Part shown: piece after piece, positions 15,914-23,835 of the stretch
Numbering within the stretch: position 1 is the stretch's first letter
How the letters are laid out: each line of letters begins with the position of its first letter
Source of the DNA: Ectothiorhodospiraceae bacterium
GTDB taxonomy: Bacteria; Pseudomonadota; Gammaproteobacteria; Nitrococcales; Aquisalimonadaceae
Assembly (NCBI GenBank): GCA_020831885.1
Contig: JAFIFU010000033.1
Location: 1 to 37,809, forward strand
DNA: 37,809 nucleotides
Direction: 5' to 3'
Notes under the pieces: generated by a model
Told to the model about the DNA's origin: nothing
Seen by the model: only the letters and a program-made list of their open reading frames with translations
Databases searched by the model: none
Translations under genes and position numbers: made by a program

Positions 15914-16687
15914 TTAACGGGACCCCATGCGGGAGCCACCATCCAGGCTGATGGTTGTTGCATTGAAATAGGCGTTTTCGGCAATGTGACGCACGAGCCC
16001 TGCAAACTCCGACGGCTGCCCCATGCGGTGCGGGAACAGGATCATGTTGTCGATGATCGCCCGGGACACTTTGTCCGGCAGGCCGGCCACCATCTGTGTA
16101 TCGAAGAGCCCTGGTGCGATAGCGACCACCCGGATGCCGTAGCTGGCGAGATCCCGCGCAACGGGCAATGTCAGCCCCATGACCCCGGCCTTGCTGGCGC
16201 TGTAGGCGGCTTGCCCCATCTGCCCCTGCCAGGCGGCGCCCGAGGCGGTGTTGACGATCACGCCGCGCTCCCCATCCTGATCCGGTTCGTTTTTCGCCAT
16301 GTGCAGTGCGGCGAACCGGATGACATTGAACGTCCCGGTGAGGTTGATGGAGATCACCTTGTTCCAGGTGTCCAGCGGAAAGGGCTCCCCCTTGGAGACC
16401 GTCTTGGCCGCATCAGCCACACCGGCACAGTTCACAGCCACGTGAACCCCACCATGTTCTGCGGCCGCATCGTTCACGGCGCTCTGCACGCTCTGTTCAT
16501 CCGCCACATCCACCCGGTGGGTACTGACGGGAACACCGCTTATGCCATTCCGAACCCGTTCAAGCCCCTCATCGGCCAGATCAAAGGCTGCAATTCGGGC
16601 ACCGGCGGCTGCCAGTTGCTGACAGGTGGCAAACCCCAGGCCGGACGCCGCGCCCGTCACGATCGCAACTCTTCCATCGAGTTCCAT
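15914..16687 (-). CDS. HSD10-like short-chain dehydrogenase (3-hydroxyacyl-CoA dehydrogenase type 2)
   Basis: This 257-residue SDR has TGAASGLG (11-18) and Asp36 for NAD, NCAGV, Ser149, and Tyr162-x3-Lys166. The segments NLTGTFNVIRFAA, NEPDQDGERGVIVNTAS, GQAAYSASKAGVMGLTLPVARDLA and IRVVAIAPGLF follow human 17beta-HSD10 closely. That enzyme oxidises 3-hydroxyacyl-CoAs, notably 2-methyl-3-hydroxybutyryl-CoA from isoleucine, and some steroids, using NAD. It is the only recognisable 3-hydroxyacyl-CoA dehydrogenase candidate in the island; there is no classical HAD-type enzyme. GGAG precedes the ATG at 16687. It lies 52 bp after the thiolase gene in the same operon. Confidence 0.94.
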   Translation of the reverse strand: MELDGRVAIVTGAASGLGFATCQQLAAAGARIAAFDLADEGLERVRNGISGVPVSTHRVDVADEQSVQSAVNDAAAEHGGVHVAVNCAGVADAAKTVSKGEPFPLDTWNKVISINLTGTFNVIRFAALHMAKNEPDQDGERGVIVNTASGAAWQGQMGQAAYSASKAGVMGLTLPVARDLASYGIRVVAIAPGLFDTQMVAGLPDKVSRAIIDNMILFPHRMGQPSEFAGLVRHIAENAYFNATTISLDGGSRMGSR

Positions 16688-16739
16688 CTTTCACTCCTCT
16701 ATTCATGCCACCTCGCAACAAGGGCGAGATGTGTTGACA

Positions 16740-17978
16740 CTAACGCCCCAGGATGGTGATGCTGGCCACGGCCTCTTCCACGCCGTGCAGGCCGCCGCCG
16801 TTCTCCGCCAGCGCGATCCGCGCCCCTTCAACCTGTCGGCGCTCTGCCGTGCCGCGTAACTGATGAACGAGCTCGTAGATCTGGGCGAGCCCTGTGGCGC
16901 CCACCGGGTGTCCCTTGGACTCAAGACCCCCCGACGGGTTAACCGGGATTCGACCGCCCAATGCCGTCTCGCCCCGCTCACTGATGGGGCCGCCATCACC
17001 GAAGTCGCAGAATCCCAGGTTCTCGATCTGGATGATCTCGCCCATGGCCGTGGCATCGTGCACCTCGGCCACGGATACGTCCTCGGGACCGATGCCCGCC
17101 TGTTCGTAGGCCCGCCTTCCCGCAATCGCGGTCAGATGCTGCTCCACATTCTCCGGATCACGGTCGCTTCCCGTCTGAATCACGGAGGCAAGCACGGTCA
17201 CGGAACGCTTGCTGTCAATCCCCAGCCGCTTCAGTGCCGCCTCGGAGCAAACCACCACGGCTGCGGCGCCGTCGGAAATCGGGGAACACATGGGCAGTGT
17301 CAGCGGATAGGTAATGGGCGGCGCACTCAGGATTTCCTCCACCGTGTATCCGTTCTGGAACTGGGACAACGGGTTATGAACCGAGTGGTTGTGGTTCTTG
17401 GCGGACACGGCCGCGATCTGTCTCTGCGTGGTCCCGAATCGCTTCATGTGGAAACGGCTGAACGCGGCATAGACATCCATGAACGGCGAGTATCCCTTCG
17501 GGGAAGTCGTCCCTTCAGGAACCTCCACGCCCTCGCCCATCCGGGCGATACGCGCGCGCACCTCGTCGCTGGCCGACACGTCCCAGCCGCCATTGAAGGC
17601 GGAGAGCATGAGTTCGCGGTCTTGCGAGTACATTTTTTCCGCGCCGACAGCTAGAGCCACCTCGGCCTGCCCGGCCCGGACATAGGTGATTGCCAGATTC
17701 AGGGCTGAAGCGCCGCTGGCACAGGCGTTCTCCACGTTCATCACCGGGATGCCGCCGATACCCATGCTGCGCAGGGCAATCTGCCCGCGAATCATGTCCT
17801 GCCCTTCCATGTGCCCCTGCGTCGCGTTACCGAAGAAGGCGGCCTCCAGGGCGGACTTGTCGATACCCGCATCGCCCAGAGCCTGCTCGACGGCCTGCCT
17901 GGACATGGTCTTGATATCCACATCCAGCATCTTGCCGAAAGGAGTCATACCGACCCCGACCACATACACCTTATCCAT
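16740..17978 (-). CDS. SCP2-type thiolase-fold protein without the HDCF cysteine
   Basis: This 412-residue thiolase-superfamily protein keeps the nucleophile Cys86 in NACASGAS, His307 in EVHDATAMGE and His357 in SKGHPVGATG. The HDCF cysteine found in the other thiolase of the window is an alanine here (HDAT), and the C-terminal part reads NGGGLHGVEEA without a CxG cysteine, so a second acid/base cysteine is not evident. This is a recognisable subgroup, perhaps with a modified C-C bond reaction. ATG at 17978 has GGAGG upstream; GTG at 17981 directly precedes it. It follows the racemase-like gene by 57 bp and precedes the SDR gene. Confidence 0.92.
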   Translation of the reverse strand: MDKVYVVGVGMTPFGKMLDVDIKTMSRQAVEQALGDAGIDKSALEAAFFGNATQGHMEGQDMIRGQIALRSMGIGGIPVMNVENACASGASALNLAITYVRAGQAEVALAVGAEKMYSQDRELMLSAFNGGWDVSASDEVRARIARMGEGVEVPEGTTSPKGYSPFMDVYAAFSRFHMKRFGTTQRQIAAVSAKNHNHSVHNPLSQFQNGYTVEEILSAPPITYPLTLPMCSPISDGAAAVVVCSEAALKRLGIDSKRSVTVLASVIQTGSDRDPENVEQHLTAIAGRRAYEQAGIGPEDVSVAEVHDATAMGEIIQIENLGFCDFGDGGPISERGETALGGRIPVNPSGGLESKGHPVGATGLAQIYELVHQLRGTAERRQVEGARIALAENGGGLHGVEEAVASITILGR

Positions 17979-18035
17979 CACTTTCCTCCTCGTTGGTGGT
18001 TCGCGCCGCAGTCGGCGGCGAACGCGACCGGAGAG

Positions 18036-19127
18036 TCAACCGTTCAACAACTCATCATTGTGTTCACCCAGGCCCGGAACATCGGACGTGGGCCCCGGCC
18101 GTTTGCCATCAAAGATCAATGGCTGTGCGACATGCCAATGCGCACCCCCATTCGGCCCTGCCAAGGCCTGGAAAACGCCGCGAGCGCGGAAATGCGGATC
18201 AGCAGCCACCTCCTCCAGATCACTGACCGGCGCCCAGGGGATATCCGCCTGGTCAAAAGACCGCCCCCAGGTATCCCGATCCCGCGTCTCAAGAATGCGG
18301 GCAAGCCTGGCCCGCAACATGTCGCCGTCGGCGACGCGCGCGTTGTGATCAAGCTCACCCGCCTCCGGGATCCCCACCACCTCGCAGAGCGCCTTCCAGA
18401 AGACATCTTCATGGGCGATGGAGAGGGTAAGCAGTTTGTTGTCCGCACAACGGAAAATGCCGTACGCGGGCTCCGAGGAGATGATATCCGGTGCCCCGCC
18501 GTTGAGTACCGGCCCCAGCATGACCGTCATGACGGAAGCCAGACAGTCCGTCATGGACACATCCACATACGTACCCTTACCGGTACGGTGACGGTCATTG
18601 AGGGCGGACAGAGCGCCGATGGCGGCAAACATCCCGGAGCAGAGATCCCCGATCGCCACATCCGTGTTCGCGCCGGGATCCCCGGACCGGGCTTGCTGCA
18701 ACCGCAAGCCCGCCATGGCCTGGTAGGAGATGTCATGGGCAGGCCGGTCCCGATAGGGGCCTGTTTGACCAAAGCCGGATATGGAGACATAGATAAGCCG
18801 GGGAAACCGGGCCAGAACCGCCTCATGGCCGAACCCCAGTCGCTCCATCACGCCGGGCCGGAACCCTTCCAGGAGGATATCCGCGTCTTCCAGGAGCCGC
18901 TCCAGCGCCGCTCGACCGTCGGCGTCCTTCAGGTTGATGGCCACCGATTTCTTGTTGCGGTTCAGGGCCCGATGGAAGCCGGGGAATTGCCTCGCCGGAT
19001 CCCCACCGCGGGGGTGCTCCACCAGAATGATCTCCGCACCCATGTCCGCCATAAGCAATGTCGCATAAGGCCCCGGGTACTGGCCGGCGAGACTTACGAC
19101 ACGCAGCCCCTCGAGTGGCAACCCCAT
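18036..19127 (-). CDS. CaiB/BaiF family protein, alpha-methylacyl-CoA racemase-like
   Basis: This 364-residue family III CoA-transferase-fold protein starts MGLPLEGLRVVSLAG at 19127 with GGGGGAG upstream; longer in-frame starts up to 19313 run through sequence without family character. It has the NRNKKSVAINLK motif, ADILLEGFRPGVMERLG and SGFGQTGPYRDRPAHDISY. His131 and Asp161 have the same spacing as the catalytic His126 and Asp156 of mycobacterial alpha-methylacyl-CoA racemase (MCR); transferases keep the Asp but generally lack the His. The length also fits the racemases. It would interconvert 2R and 2S methylacyl-CoAs so that dehydrogenases can act. It is the first gene of the operon that continues with thiolase, SDR, dehydrogenase and hydrolase. 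A CoA-transferase role remains possible. Confidence 0.9.
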   Translation of the reverse strand: MGLPLEGLRVVSLAGQYPGPYATLLMADMGAEIILVEHPRGGDPARQFPGFHRALNRNKKSVAINLKDADGRAALERLLEDADILLEGFRPGVMERLGFGHEAVLARFPRLIYVSISGFGQTGPYRDRPAHDISYQAMAGLRLQQARSGDPGANTDVAIGDLCSGMFAAIGALSALNDRHRTGKGTYVDVSMTDCLASVMTVMLGPVLNGGAPDIISSEPAYGIFRCADNKLLTLSIAHEDVFWKALCEVVGIPEAGELDHNARVADGDMLRARLARILETRDRDTWGRSFDQADIPWAPVSDLEEVAADPHFRARGVFQALAGPNGGAHWHVAQPLIFDGKRPGPTSDVPGLGEHNDELLNG

Positions 19128-19478
19128 CACTCCCCCCATGTGCTTATCCGGACAACCAAAGACATCTGCATTTCGGCATCCCCTGTCCCCGCCATCACAG
19201 CAGAAACGACCGAATAGACATTCATATGACGAACCGTATAATCCTTTAACTAATGAGTCAACTCTTGTATTCTCAATACATGGCACGCATTGCCACGCGT
19301 TTGTGGATGCCACGCGTCACATTAGGAACCGGCATCCTGGATCACCAGAGATTTACTGACCGGATAATCGACCTATTATTCAGTTTTATTCGCATCAGCT
19401 CAGTCGGCCAGGTTGCCTTACCAGGCCATGGCGGCAAGGCGTGAGATCAACGCCGTCGACAGACTCCCAGGAGGAAAA
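19128..19478. promoter_or_regulatory. Divergent promoter region, racemase operon and crotonase/PaaK-like genes
   Basis: This 351-bp noncoding region separates two divergent operons. It contains an operator-like site (19249-19262), a weaker relative ACTGACCGGATAAT (19355-19368) and a direct repeat of TGCCACGCGT at 19291-19300 and 19308-19317. The AT-rich part 19230-19280 is the likely promoter zone. No gene was recognised. Confidence 0.45.
19249..19262. promoter_or_regulatory. TetR-type operator-like site, copy 3 (weak)
   Basis: ACTAATGAGTCAAC fits the ACYRR/TYRR frame shared with the other copies but has TGAG in place of the central CTAG. It lies in the divergent promoter region of the racemase operon. 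It is the weakest of the four. Confidence 0.3.
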
Positions 19479-20273
19479 ATGACGAGAACCGAACCCTGTG
19501 TCATAACGGATGTGCGCGATGGTGCTGTGTGGATGACGCTGAACCGGCCGGCCGCCATGAACTCCATCACACCGGAAGTCGTTAACCTGTTGGGCGAAGC
19601 CCTGGACCGGGCCGAGCAGGACAACACTGTGAGAAGCGTGGTGCTCACCGGGAATGGCCGGGCCTTCTGTGCCGGCGCCGACCTCAAGCATGTCCGTCAA
19701 ACCACATCAGGCGATCCGGACGCGGTGTCAGCGTTTCTTCACTCGGTGCTGGCACTCATGGAGCGGCTGGAAGCGTTCCCCAAGCCCGTGATCGCCGGAG
19801 TCAACGGGCTGGCGTTGGCCGGCGGACTTGAACTGGTGCTGTGTTGCGACCTGGTACTGGCTGCCCGGTCGGCGAAGCTGGGGGATGCGCACGCCAACTA
19901 TGGGCTGTTGCCGGGGGGCGGAAGCAGTGTCCGGCTGCCGAGAAAGATCGGCCCCACGCGCGCCAAGTACCTGCTGTATACCGGGGACTTCATCCCTGCG
20001 GAATCGCTCATGGCCTGGGGTCTGGTAAACGAGGTCTACGACGACGACGCGCTGATGGACGGTATACAGCAACTGGTATCCCGGCTGTCGGACAAGAGCC
20101 CCCTGGTGCTGCGCCGTATGAAAAGGCTGGTGGATGACGGCCTGGAACAACCATCCCCCACGGCGTTGCGTCTCGAGCTCCTGGCCAGTGAAGTGCATGC
20201 CCACAGCCACGACATGAAGGAGGGCCTGGCGGCCTTTGAAGAGAAGCGTAAGCCGGCCTTCCAGGGCCGCTAG
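19479..20273 (+). CDS. Crotonase-fold protein retaining one hydratase glutamate
   Basis: This 264-residue enoyl-CoA hydratase/isomerase-family protein has AFCAGADLK (62-70), NGLALAGGLELVLCCD with Glu118 at the Glu144 position of rat hydratase, and GDAHANYGLLPGGGSS with His138 in place of Glu164. It is the only one of the four paralogs with a glutamate at either site. A one-glutamate site is compatible with isomerase or unusual hydratase chemistry. The start MTRTEP at 19479 has GGAGG at 19470-19474; the longer frame from 19413 is not supported. It is divergent from the racemase operon and is followed by the PaaK-like gene across a 92-bp gap with a GC hairpin. Confidence 0.92.
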   Translation: MTRTEPCVITDVRDGAVWMTLNRPAAMNSITPEVVNLLGEALDRAEQDNTVRSVVLTGNGRAFCAGADLKHVRQTTSGDPDAVSAFLHSVLALMERLEAFPKPVIAGVNGLALAGGLELVLCCDLVLAARSAKLGDAHANYGLLPGGGSSVRLPRKIGPTRAKYLLYTGDFIPAESLMAWGLVNEVYDDDALMDGIQQLVSRLSDKSPLVLRRMKRLVDDGLEQPSPTALRLELLASEVHAHSHDMKEGLAAFEEKRKPAFQGR

Positions 20274-20318
20274 TATCCCCTGACACAAGGGGCCAAGCGT
20301 TCAGAAGCGATTGTCATG

Positions 20319-20342
20319 CCCCGGCGGCTGCCGCCGCCGGGG
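20319..20342 (+). terminator. Perfect 10-bp GC hairpin between crotonase and PaaK-like genes
   Basis: CCCCGGCGGC, loop TGCC, GCCGCCGGGG form a perfect 10-bp stem. No T run follows, so it may be an attenuator, RNA-stability element or pause site rather than a simple terminator. A small CCCC/GGGG repeat (20277-20292) lies just before it. Confidence 0.45.
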
Positions 20343-20365
20343 TGGCGTGCCAGACAGGAGGGGCT

Positions 20366-21583
20366 ATGGATCTGTACGGAGAGCTGAGACGGGTGCAACA
20401 GCATGCTTACGAGCATGCGTCCGCCATTCGCGAAATCTATGACAATGCCGGCATGAAACCGGATGATCTGCGCGGTGCCGACGCGCTGTCGAAACTGCCG
20501 GTGACGAAGAAAGAAGCCCTACTGGACAGGCAACGCGAACACCCGCCGTTCGGCGGCTTTCTTGCGGCCCGCCCCGAGGAGATCGGGCGTATCTTCATTT
20601 CCCCCGGGCCGATACATGAGCCCCAACTGCGCACGGAATCCACCGGCCATGGCTTCGCGGAGGCCTTCAGGGCCTTCGGGATCGGCCCCGGTGATGTGGT
20701 GCTCAACACCTGGGCATACCATATGGTGCCTGCCGGGCTGCTGCTGGACGATGGTCTCCGCGCGGCAGGGGCCACCGTCGTGCCTGCCGGCACCGGGGCC
20801 AGCGAGTTGCAGGCCAAGCTGATTCTGGATCTCCAGGTGACATCCATCTGCGCCTCAACCGGCTACTTTCTCACACTGATCGAGAAACTGGAGGAGATGG
20901 GTGCGTCGGTGCCAGGAGACTGGGCGGTGCGCACGGCACTGCTGGGAGGTGAATTCGGTGACTGGATCGGCAAACGCCGGCGTCTGGAAGAGCGCTACCG
21001 GATCAAAACCTTCGCCGTCTATGCCACCGGAGACCTGGGCGTGGTGGCCTACGAGACACAGGATGGAAACGACGATTACGCCGTTCACCCGGAACGGATC
21101 GTCCAGATCTGCGACCCGGTAACCGGTTCCCCGCTGCCGATCGACAGCCCGGGGGAAATCGTGGTAACGACGCTGGCCCCGGGCTGGCCGCTGATTCGCT
21201 TCGGTACGGGTGACGTGGCCGCTGCCACGGCCGTGCACGCCGATGGCACCGCGGCCCGCATCGGCATGCTGCAGGGGCGGGTCGGCCAGGCCGTGAAGGC
21301 GCGGGAGATCTTTCTCTATCCGCGACAAATCGAGGATATCGCCATTCGTATAGCGGACGTGCGAAACGCCCAGGTCATTGTCTCGCGGCCCGGCACCCGC
21401 GACGAAATCACACTGCGCCTGGAACTGGAGAAGACTGCAACCACCGAGCCCGAGACGCTGAAAACCAGCGTCGGGGACGTGTTCCGGGAGCTGACCCGCC
21501 TTCGCGCCGATCACATCGAGTTCGTGGAGGACGGCGGTTTCGGTGAAGAGTTCCCGCTACTCATCGACAAGAAGGATCCGTAG
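20366..21583 (+). CDS. PaaK-like acyl-CoA ligase family protein with altered P-loop
   Basis: This 405-residue protein is related to phenylacetate-CoA ligase (ANL superfamily): a PaaK-like N-terminus, LSKLPVTKKEALL, ALLGGEFGDWIGKRRRLEERY, VYATGDLGVVAYE, PGEIVVTTL and the C-terminal small domain GRVGQAVKAREIFLYPRQIEDI. Where PaaK has an SSGTTG-type phosphate loop, this protein has FISPGPIHEP (77-86). That replacement occurs in a recognisable set of PaaK homologues, so it is probably not decay, but ATP handling may differ. The start is MDLYGE at 20366 with AGGAGGGG upstream. No other phenylacetate genes are present, so the substrate is not necessarily aromatic. Confidence 0.88.
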   Translation: MDLYGELRRVQQHAYEHASAIREIYDNAGMKPDDLRGADALSKLPVTKKEALLDRQREHPPFGGFLAARPEEIGRIFISPGPIHEPQLRTESTGHGFAEAFRAFGIGPGDVVLNTWAYHMVPAGLLLDDGLRAAGATVVPAGTGASELQAKLILDLQVTSICASTGYFLTLIEKLEEMGASVPGDWAVRTALLGGEFGDWIGKRRRLEERYRIKTFAVYATGDLGVVAYETQDGNDDYAVHPERIVQICDPVTGSPLPIDSPGEIVVTTLAPGWPLIRFGTGDVAAATAVHADGTAARIGMLQGRVGQAVKAREIFLYPRQIEDIAIRIADVRNAQVIVSRPGTRDEITLRLELEKTATTEPETLKTSVGDVFRELTRLRADHIEFVEDGGFGEEFPLLIDKKDP

Positions 21584-21593
21584 CGCAGGAATC

Positions 21594-21640
21594 GCCCGCA
21601 TATCTCACCCAACTCACGCGGATCGGTGAGAAATGCGGGC
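21594..21640. terminator. Bidirectional stem-loop between convergent PaaK-like and LivF-type genes
   Basis: GCCCGCAT-A-TCTCACC (21594-21609) pairs with GGTGAGA-A-ATGCGGGC (21625-21640), a 15-bp stem with one A-A mismatch and a 15-base loop. It reaches the stop codon of the LivF-type gene. It sits between convergent genes and could end transcription from both sides. No long T run is present. Confidence 0.6.
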
Positions 21641-22431
21641 TAGCCGAGCCAGCGCTTTCTCCGTTTGTAATGCTTGATCTCCCGGTAGCTTTTCCGCTCG
21701 CCTTCCACATTCAGACCCAGGTAGAACTCCCGCACGTCCTCATTGTTCCTGAGTTCATCCGACGTCCCCTCCAGCACGATTCTGCCGTTTTCCATCACGT
21801 AGCCGTAGTCGGCGATGCTCAGGGCCGCGCTGCTGTTCTGCTCCACAAGCAACAGGGTAATGCCGTTCTGTTTCAGATGGGAAAGCAGGTTGAACACTTC
21901 CTCGATGGCCAACGGGGCGAGGCCAAGGGAAGGCTCATCAATCATGATCAGTTCCGGATTGGCCATCATCGCCCGGCCGATAACCAGCAACTGCTGTTCA
22001 CCCCCGGACAGATATCCGGCCGTGCGGGTCTTCAACTGCGCCAGCCGCGGGATGAGCTCGTACATGGACTCCAGCCTGCGCCGGACCTCGCGCCCGGAGC
22101 GCTCCATGTGCCCGCCCACCAGCAGGTTCTGGTCAACCGTCAGGTGCCGGAGCACCTTGCGACCTTCCATCACGTGAACGATTCCGGCGGCCACGATCTG
22201 CGAAGGCTCGCGGTTATCGATGCGCCGATCCCCGAACAGTATCGTGCCGGATGTAACGCGCCCGTCCTCGGGACCGATCACGTTGGAAATCGCCTTCAGG
22301 GTTGTGCTTTTCCCGGCACCGTTGCCGCCCACCAGGGTAACGCATTGCCCCTTGTTGACCGTGAGTGTTATCCCCTTGACAGCGAGGATAACGTCGCTGT
22401 ACATGACTTCCACGTTATTAAGCGTCAGCAC
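21640..22431 (-). CDS. ABC transporter ATPase, LivF type
   Basis: This 263-residue ATPase has Walker A GGNGAGKST, the LivF-type HVMEGRKVLRHLTVDQNL segment, signature LSGGEQQ, Walker B LIMIDEP and the H-loop region replaced by LLVEQNS as is typical in LivF. It energises import by the branched-chain amino acid-type permeases encoded upstream in the same operon. The C-terminus ends in a basic tail (KHYKRRKRW), longer than in standard LivF. Translation starts at GTG 22431 with GGAG upstream. It is the last gene of the minus-strand operon and lies 110 bp after the binding-protein gene. Substrate is unknown; the embedded CoA ligase suggests an organic acid rather than an amino acid. Confidence 0.94.
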   Translation of the reverse strand: MLTLNNVEVMYSDVILAVKGITLTVNKGQCVTLVGGNGAGKSTTLKAISNVIGPEDGRVTSGTILFGDRRIDNREPSQIVAAGIVHVMEGRKVLRHLTVDQNLLVGGHMERSGREVRRRLESMYELIPRLAQLKTRTAGYLSGGEQQLLVIGRAMMANPELIMIDEPSLGLAPLAIEEVFNLLSHLKQNGITLLLVEQNSSAALSIADYGYVMENGRIVLEGTSDELRNNEDVREFYLGLNVEGERKSYREIKHYKRRKRWLG

Positions 22432-22541
22432 GACTGGACTCCACCATCAGGTAAGATAACGCGTGGGCCTGATGCGTGTGGCCCGGCTCCTGATCCCGGC
22501 GTTGCCGGAACCGGAAACCGGGTCACACACCTGACTTTTCA

Positions 22542-23777
22542 CTACCACGGATTCAGGATCGGCACGGGATAGCCCAACTCGGCAAGCGTGTACTCCCCAT
22601 CCTTGACGGTGGCGATGTTCACGCTCAGTCCGGCAACCGGGAACGGTGCTTCCCTGGTGAAGTTCAAGGTAGGCAGAATTTCAAAGAGTTCCGCCGTATC
22701 GAACTCCGTGGCGAACATCATCTCCCGAATCGCTTCACCGGTCACATTCCCCGCACCATACTCAGCCACTGCGGCTTCAATCGCACGGACAGCGACAATT
22801 CCCTGATTGAGCCCCATGATGGTCGCGACGTTCCAGCCCGCCGTCAGGTCGTAATCGGCGACCAGCATGTCGTAGAACTCCCTGGCCACCGTCGGGTCGG
22901 CGGTGCCGAGGGCCTGGCCATGGGCCTCATAGTTTCCTTCCAGTTGGTCGATGCCGCCAAGTGCGGATCCGGACATGGGCAAACCATTGTGGGAACTCGT
23001 CATGATGACCACATCCGGGCGGCCGATTGCCTGAAGCGCGCGTTTGGCAGCCACCACCGCGGCGGTATTGGTCTGGATCTGGATCACCTCAGCCCCGCGC
23101 CGGACGATCCGATGCACGTGAGCCGTCAGGTCGTCCGGCTGCACGGCGGTCCAGATCGTTTCAACCAGTTCGACCACGTCCGGATTATCCTCGGCGTACT
23201 TCTGCATGCCTCGCGCTATGTCCACATAGGCGGGAGAGGCCTCGGAGGAAATAATGCCGAGCTTCACCGGGCGGTCCAGAGAACGGTCCTCCTTGTACCA
23301 GTTCAGGAAGGCGGCGGCTTCATGCGCATAGGTAGCCCGCGGGTTGAATATCCAGGGGTCTGACATCCACGCGTAACCATAGCCGGCGGTCGCCATGATC
23401 ATGGGCACTTTGTCATCCGGCAGGCGCTCACGAAGGGCGGCCACGTCGGGGCCTCCGACCCCGAGTATCAGTACCGGGTTCAGATCGCTGCGGATCCCCG
23501 GCCACATACTGGCCACGCGGGCGGCATCATAGCGGTGGTCGTATTCGCGGATACGGATTCGGACACCCAGATCCGCTCCGATCTCCGCGTTCCACCAGTC
23601 AAACACAGCCCTTCGTCCGGCAGCGATAGGCGGAAATATGTCCGCATAGGGACCGGTAAAATCGGCCATTGAGGCCACGCTCAGAACATGTTCGTTGTCA
23701 GCCTTGGCAGCTCCCGCCGCCCCGAAGGCCAACCCGACGGCGGCAATTGCCGCCAGAAAACACTTGGACGTTTTCAT
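22542..23777 (-). CDS. ABC transporter substrate-binding protein, LivK-like
   Basis: This 411-residue periplasmic protein has a signal peptide (MKTSKCFLAAIAAVGLAFG, cleavage probably after AAKA) and a type I periplasmic binding fold with SVASMADFTGPYAD, GVGGPDVAALRERL, KLGIISSEASPAYVDIARG and VVIMTSSHNGLPMSG. It differs from amino-acid receptors of the family and resembles those found with acyl-CoA ligases. It would capture the ligand for the permeases encoded upstream. The start MKTSKC at 23777 has GGAGGGG upstream; the frame to 23813 is longer but unsupported. It follows the LivM-type gene by 58 bp. Confidence 0.93.
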   Translation of the reverse strand: MKTSKCFLAAIAAVGLAFGAAGAAKADNEHVLSVASMADFTGPYADIFPPIAAGRRAVFDWWNAEIGADLGVRIRIREYDHRYDAARVASMWPGIRSDLNPVLILGVGGPDVAALRERLPDDKVPMIMATAGYGYAWMSDPWIFNPRATYAHEAAAFLNWYKEDRSLDRPVKLGIISSEASPAYVDIARGMQKYAEDNPDVVELVETIWTAVQPDDLTAHVHRIVRRGAEVIQIQTNTAAVVAAKRALQAIGRPDVVIMTSSHNGLPMSGSALGGIDQLEGNYEAHGQALGTADPTVAREFYDMLVADYDLTAGWNVATIMGLNQGIVAVRAIEAAVAEYGAGNVTGEAIREMMFATEFDTAELFEILPTLNFTREAPFPVAGLSVNIATVKDGEYTLAELGYPVPILNPW

Positions 23778-23835
23778 GATTTCCCCTCCACAACCGGCCC
23801 TTGGGCCGAACACGCCTTTCCCAATGCCATCCCCG

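Noticed and set aside
14565-15917. 450-codon plus-strand frame opposite the acyl-CoA dehydrogenase gene
   Set aside because: Antisense shadow; the minus strand has complete dehydrogenase motifs and a strong ribosome site.
17811-19217. 468-codon plus-strand frame opposite the racemase-like gene
   Set aside because: Antisense shadow without recognisable domains; the minus strand is clearly a CaiB/BaiF protein.
19281-19295. TGGCACGCATTGCCA as a sigma-54 promoter
   Set aside because: The GG and GC elements are 10 bp apart rather than 12, so it does not fit the -24/-12 spacing.
19413-19478. Longer start for the crotonase gene at 19479
   Set aside because: The extra 22 residues have no family similarity, and GGAGG sits directly before ATG 19479.
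20366-21583. Phenylacetate degradation cluster suggested by the PaaK-like gene
   Set aside because: No ring epoxidase or other paa genes are present, and the ATP loop is altered.
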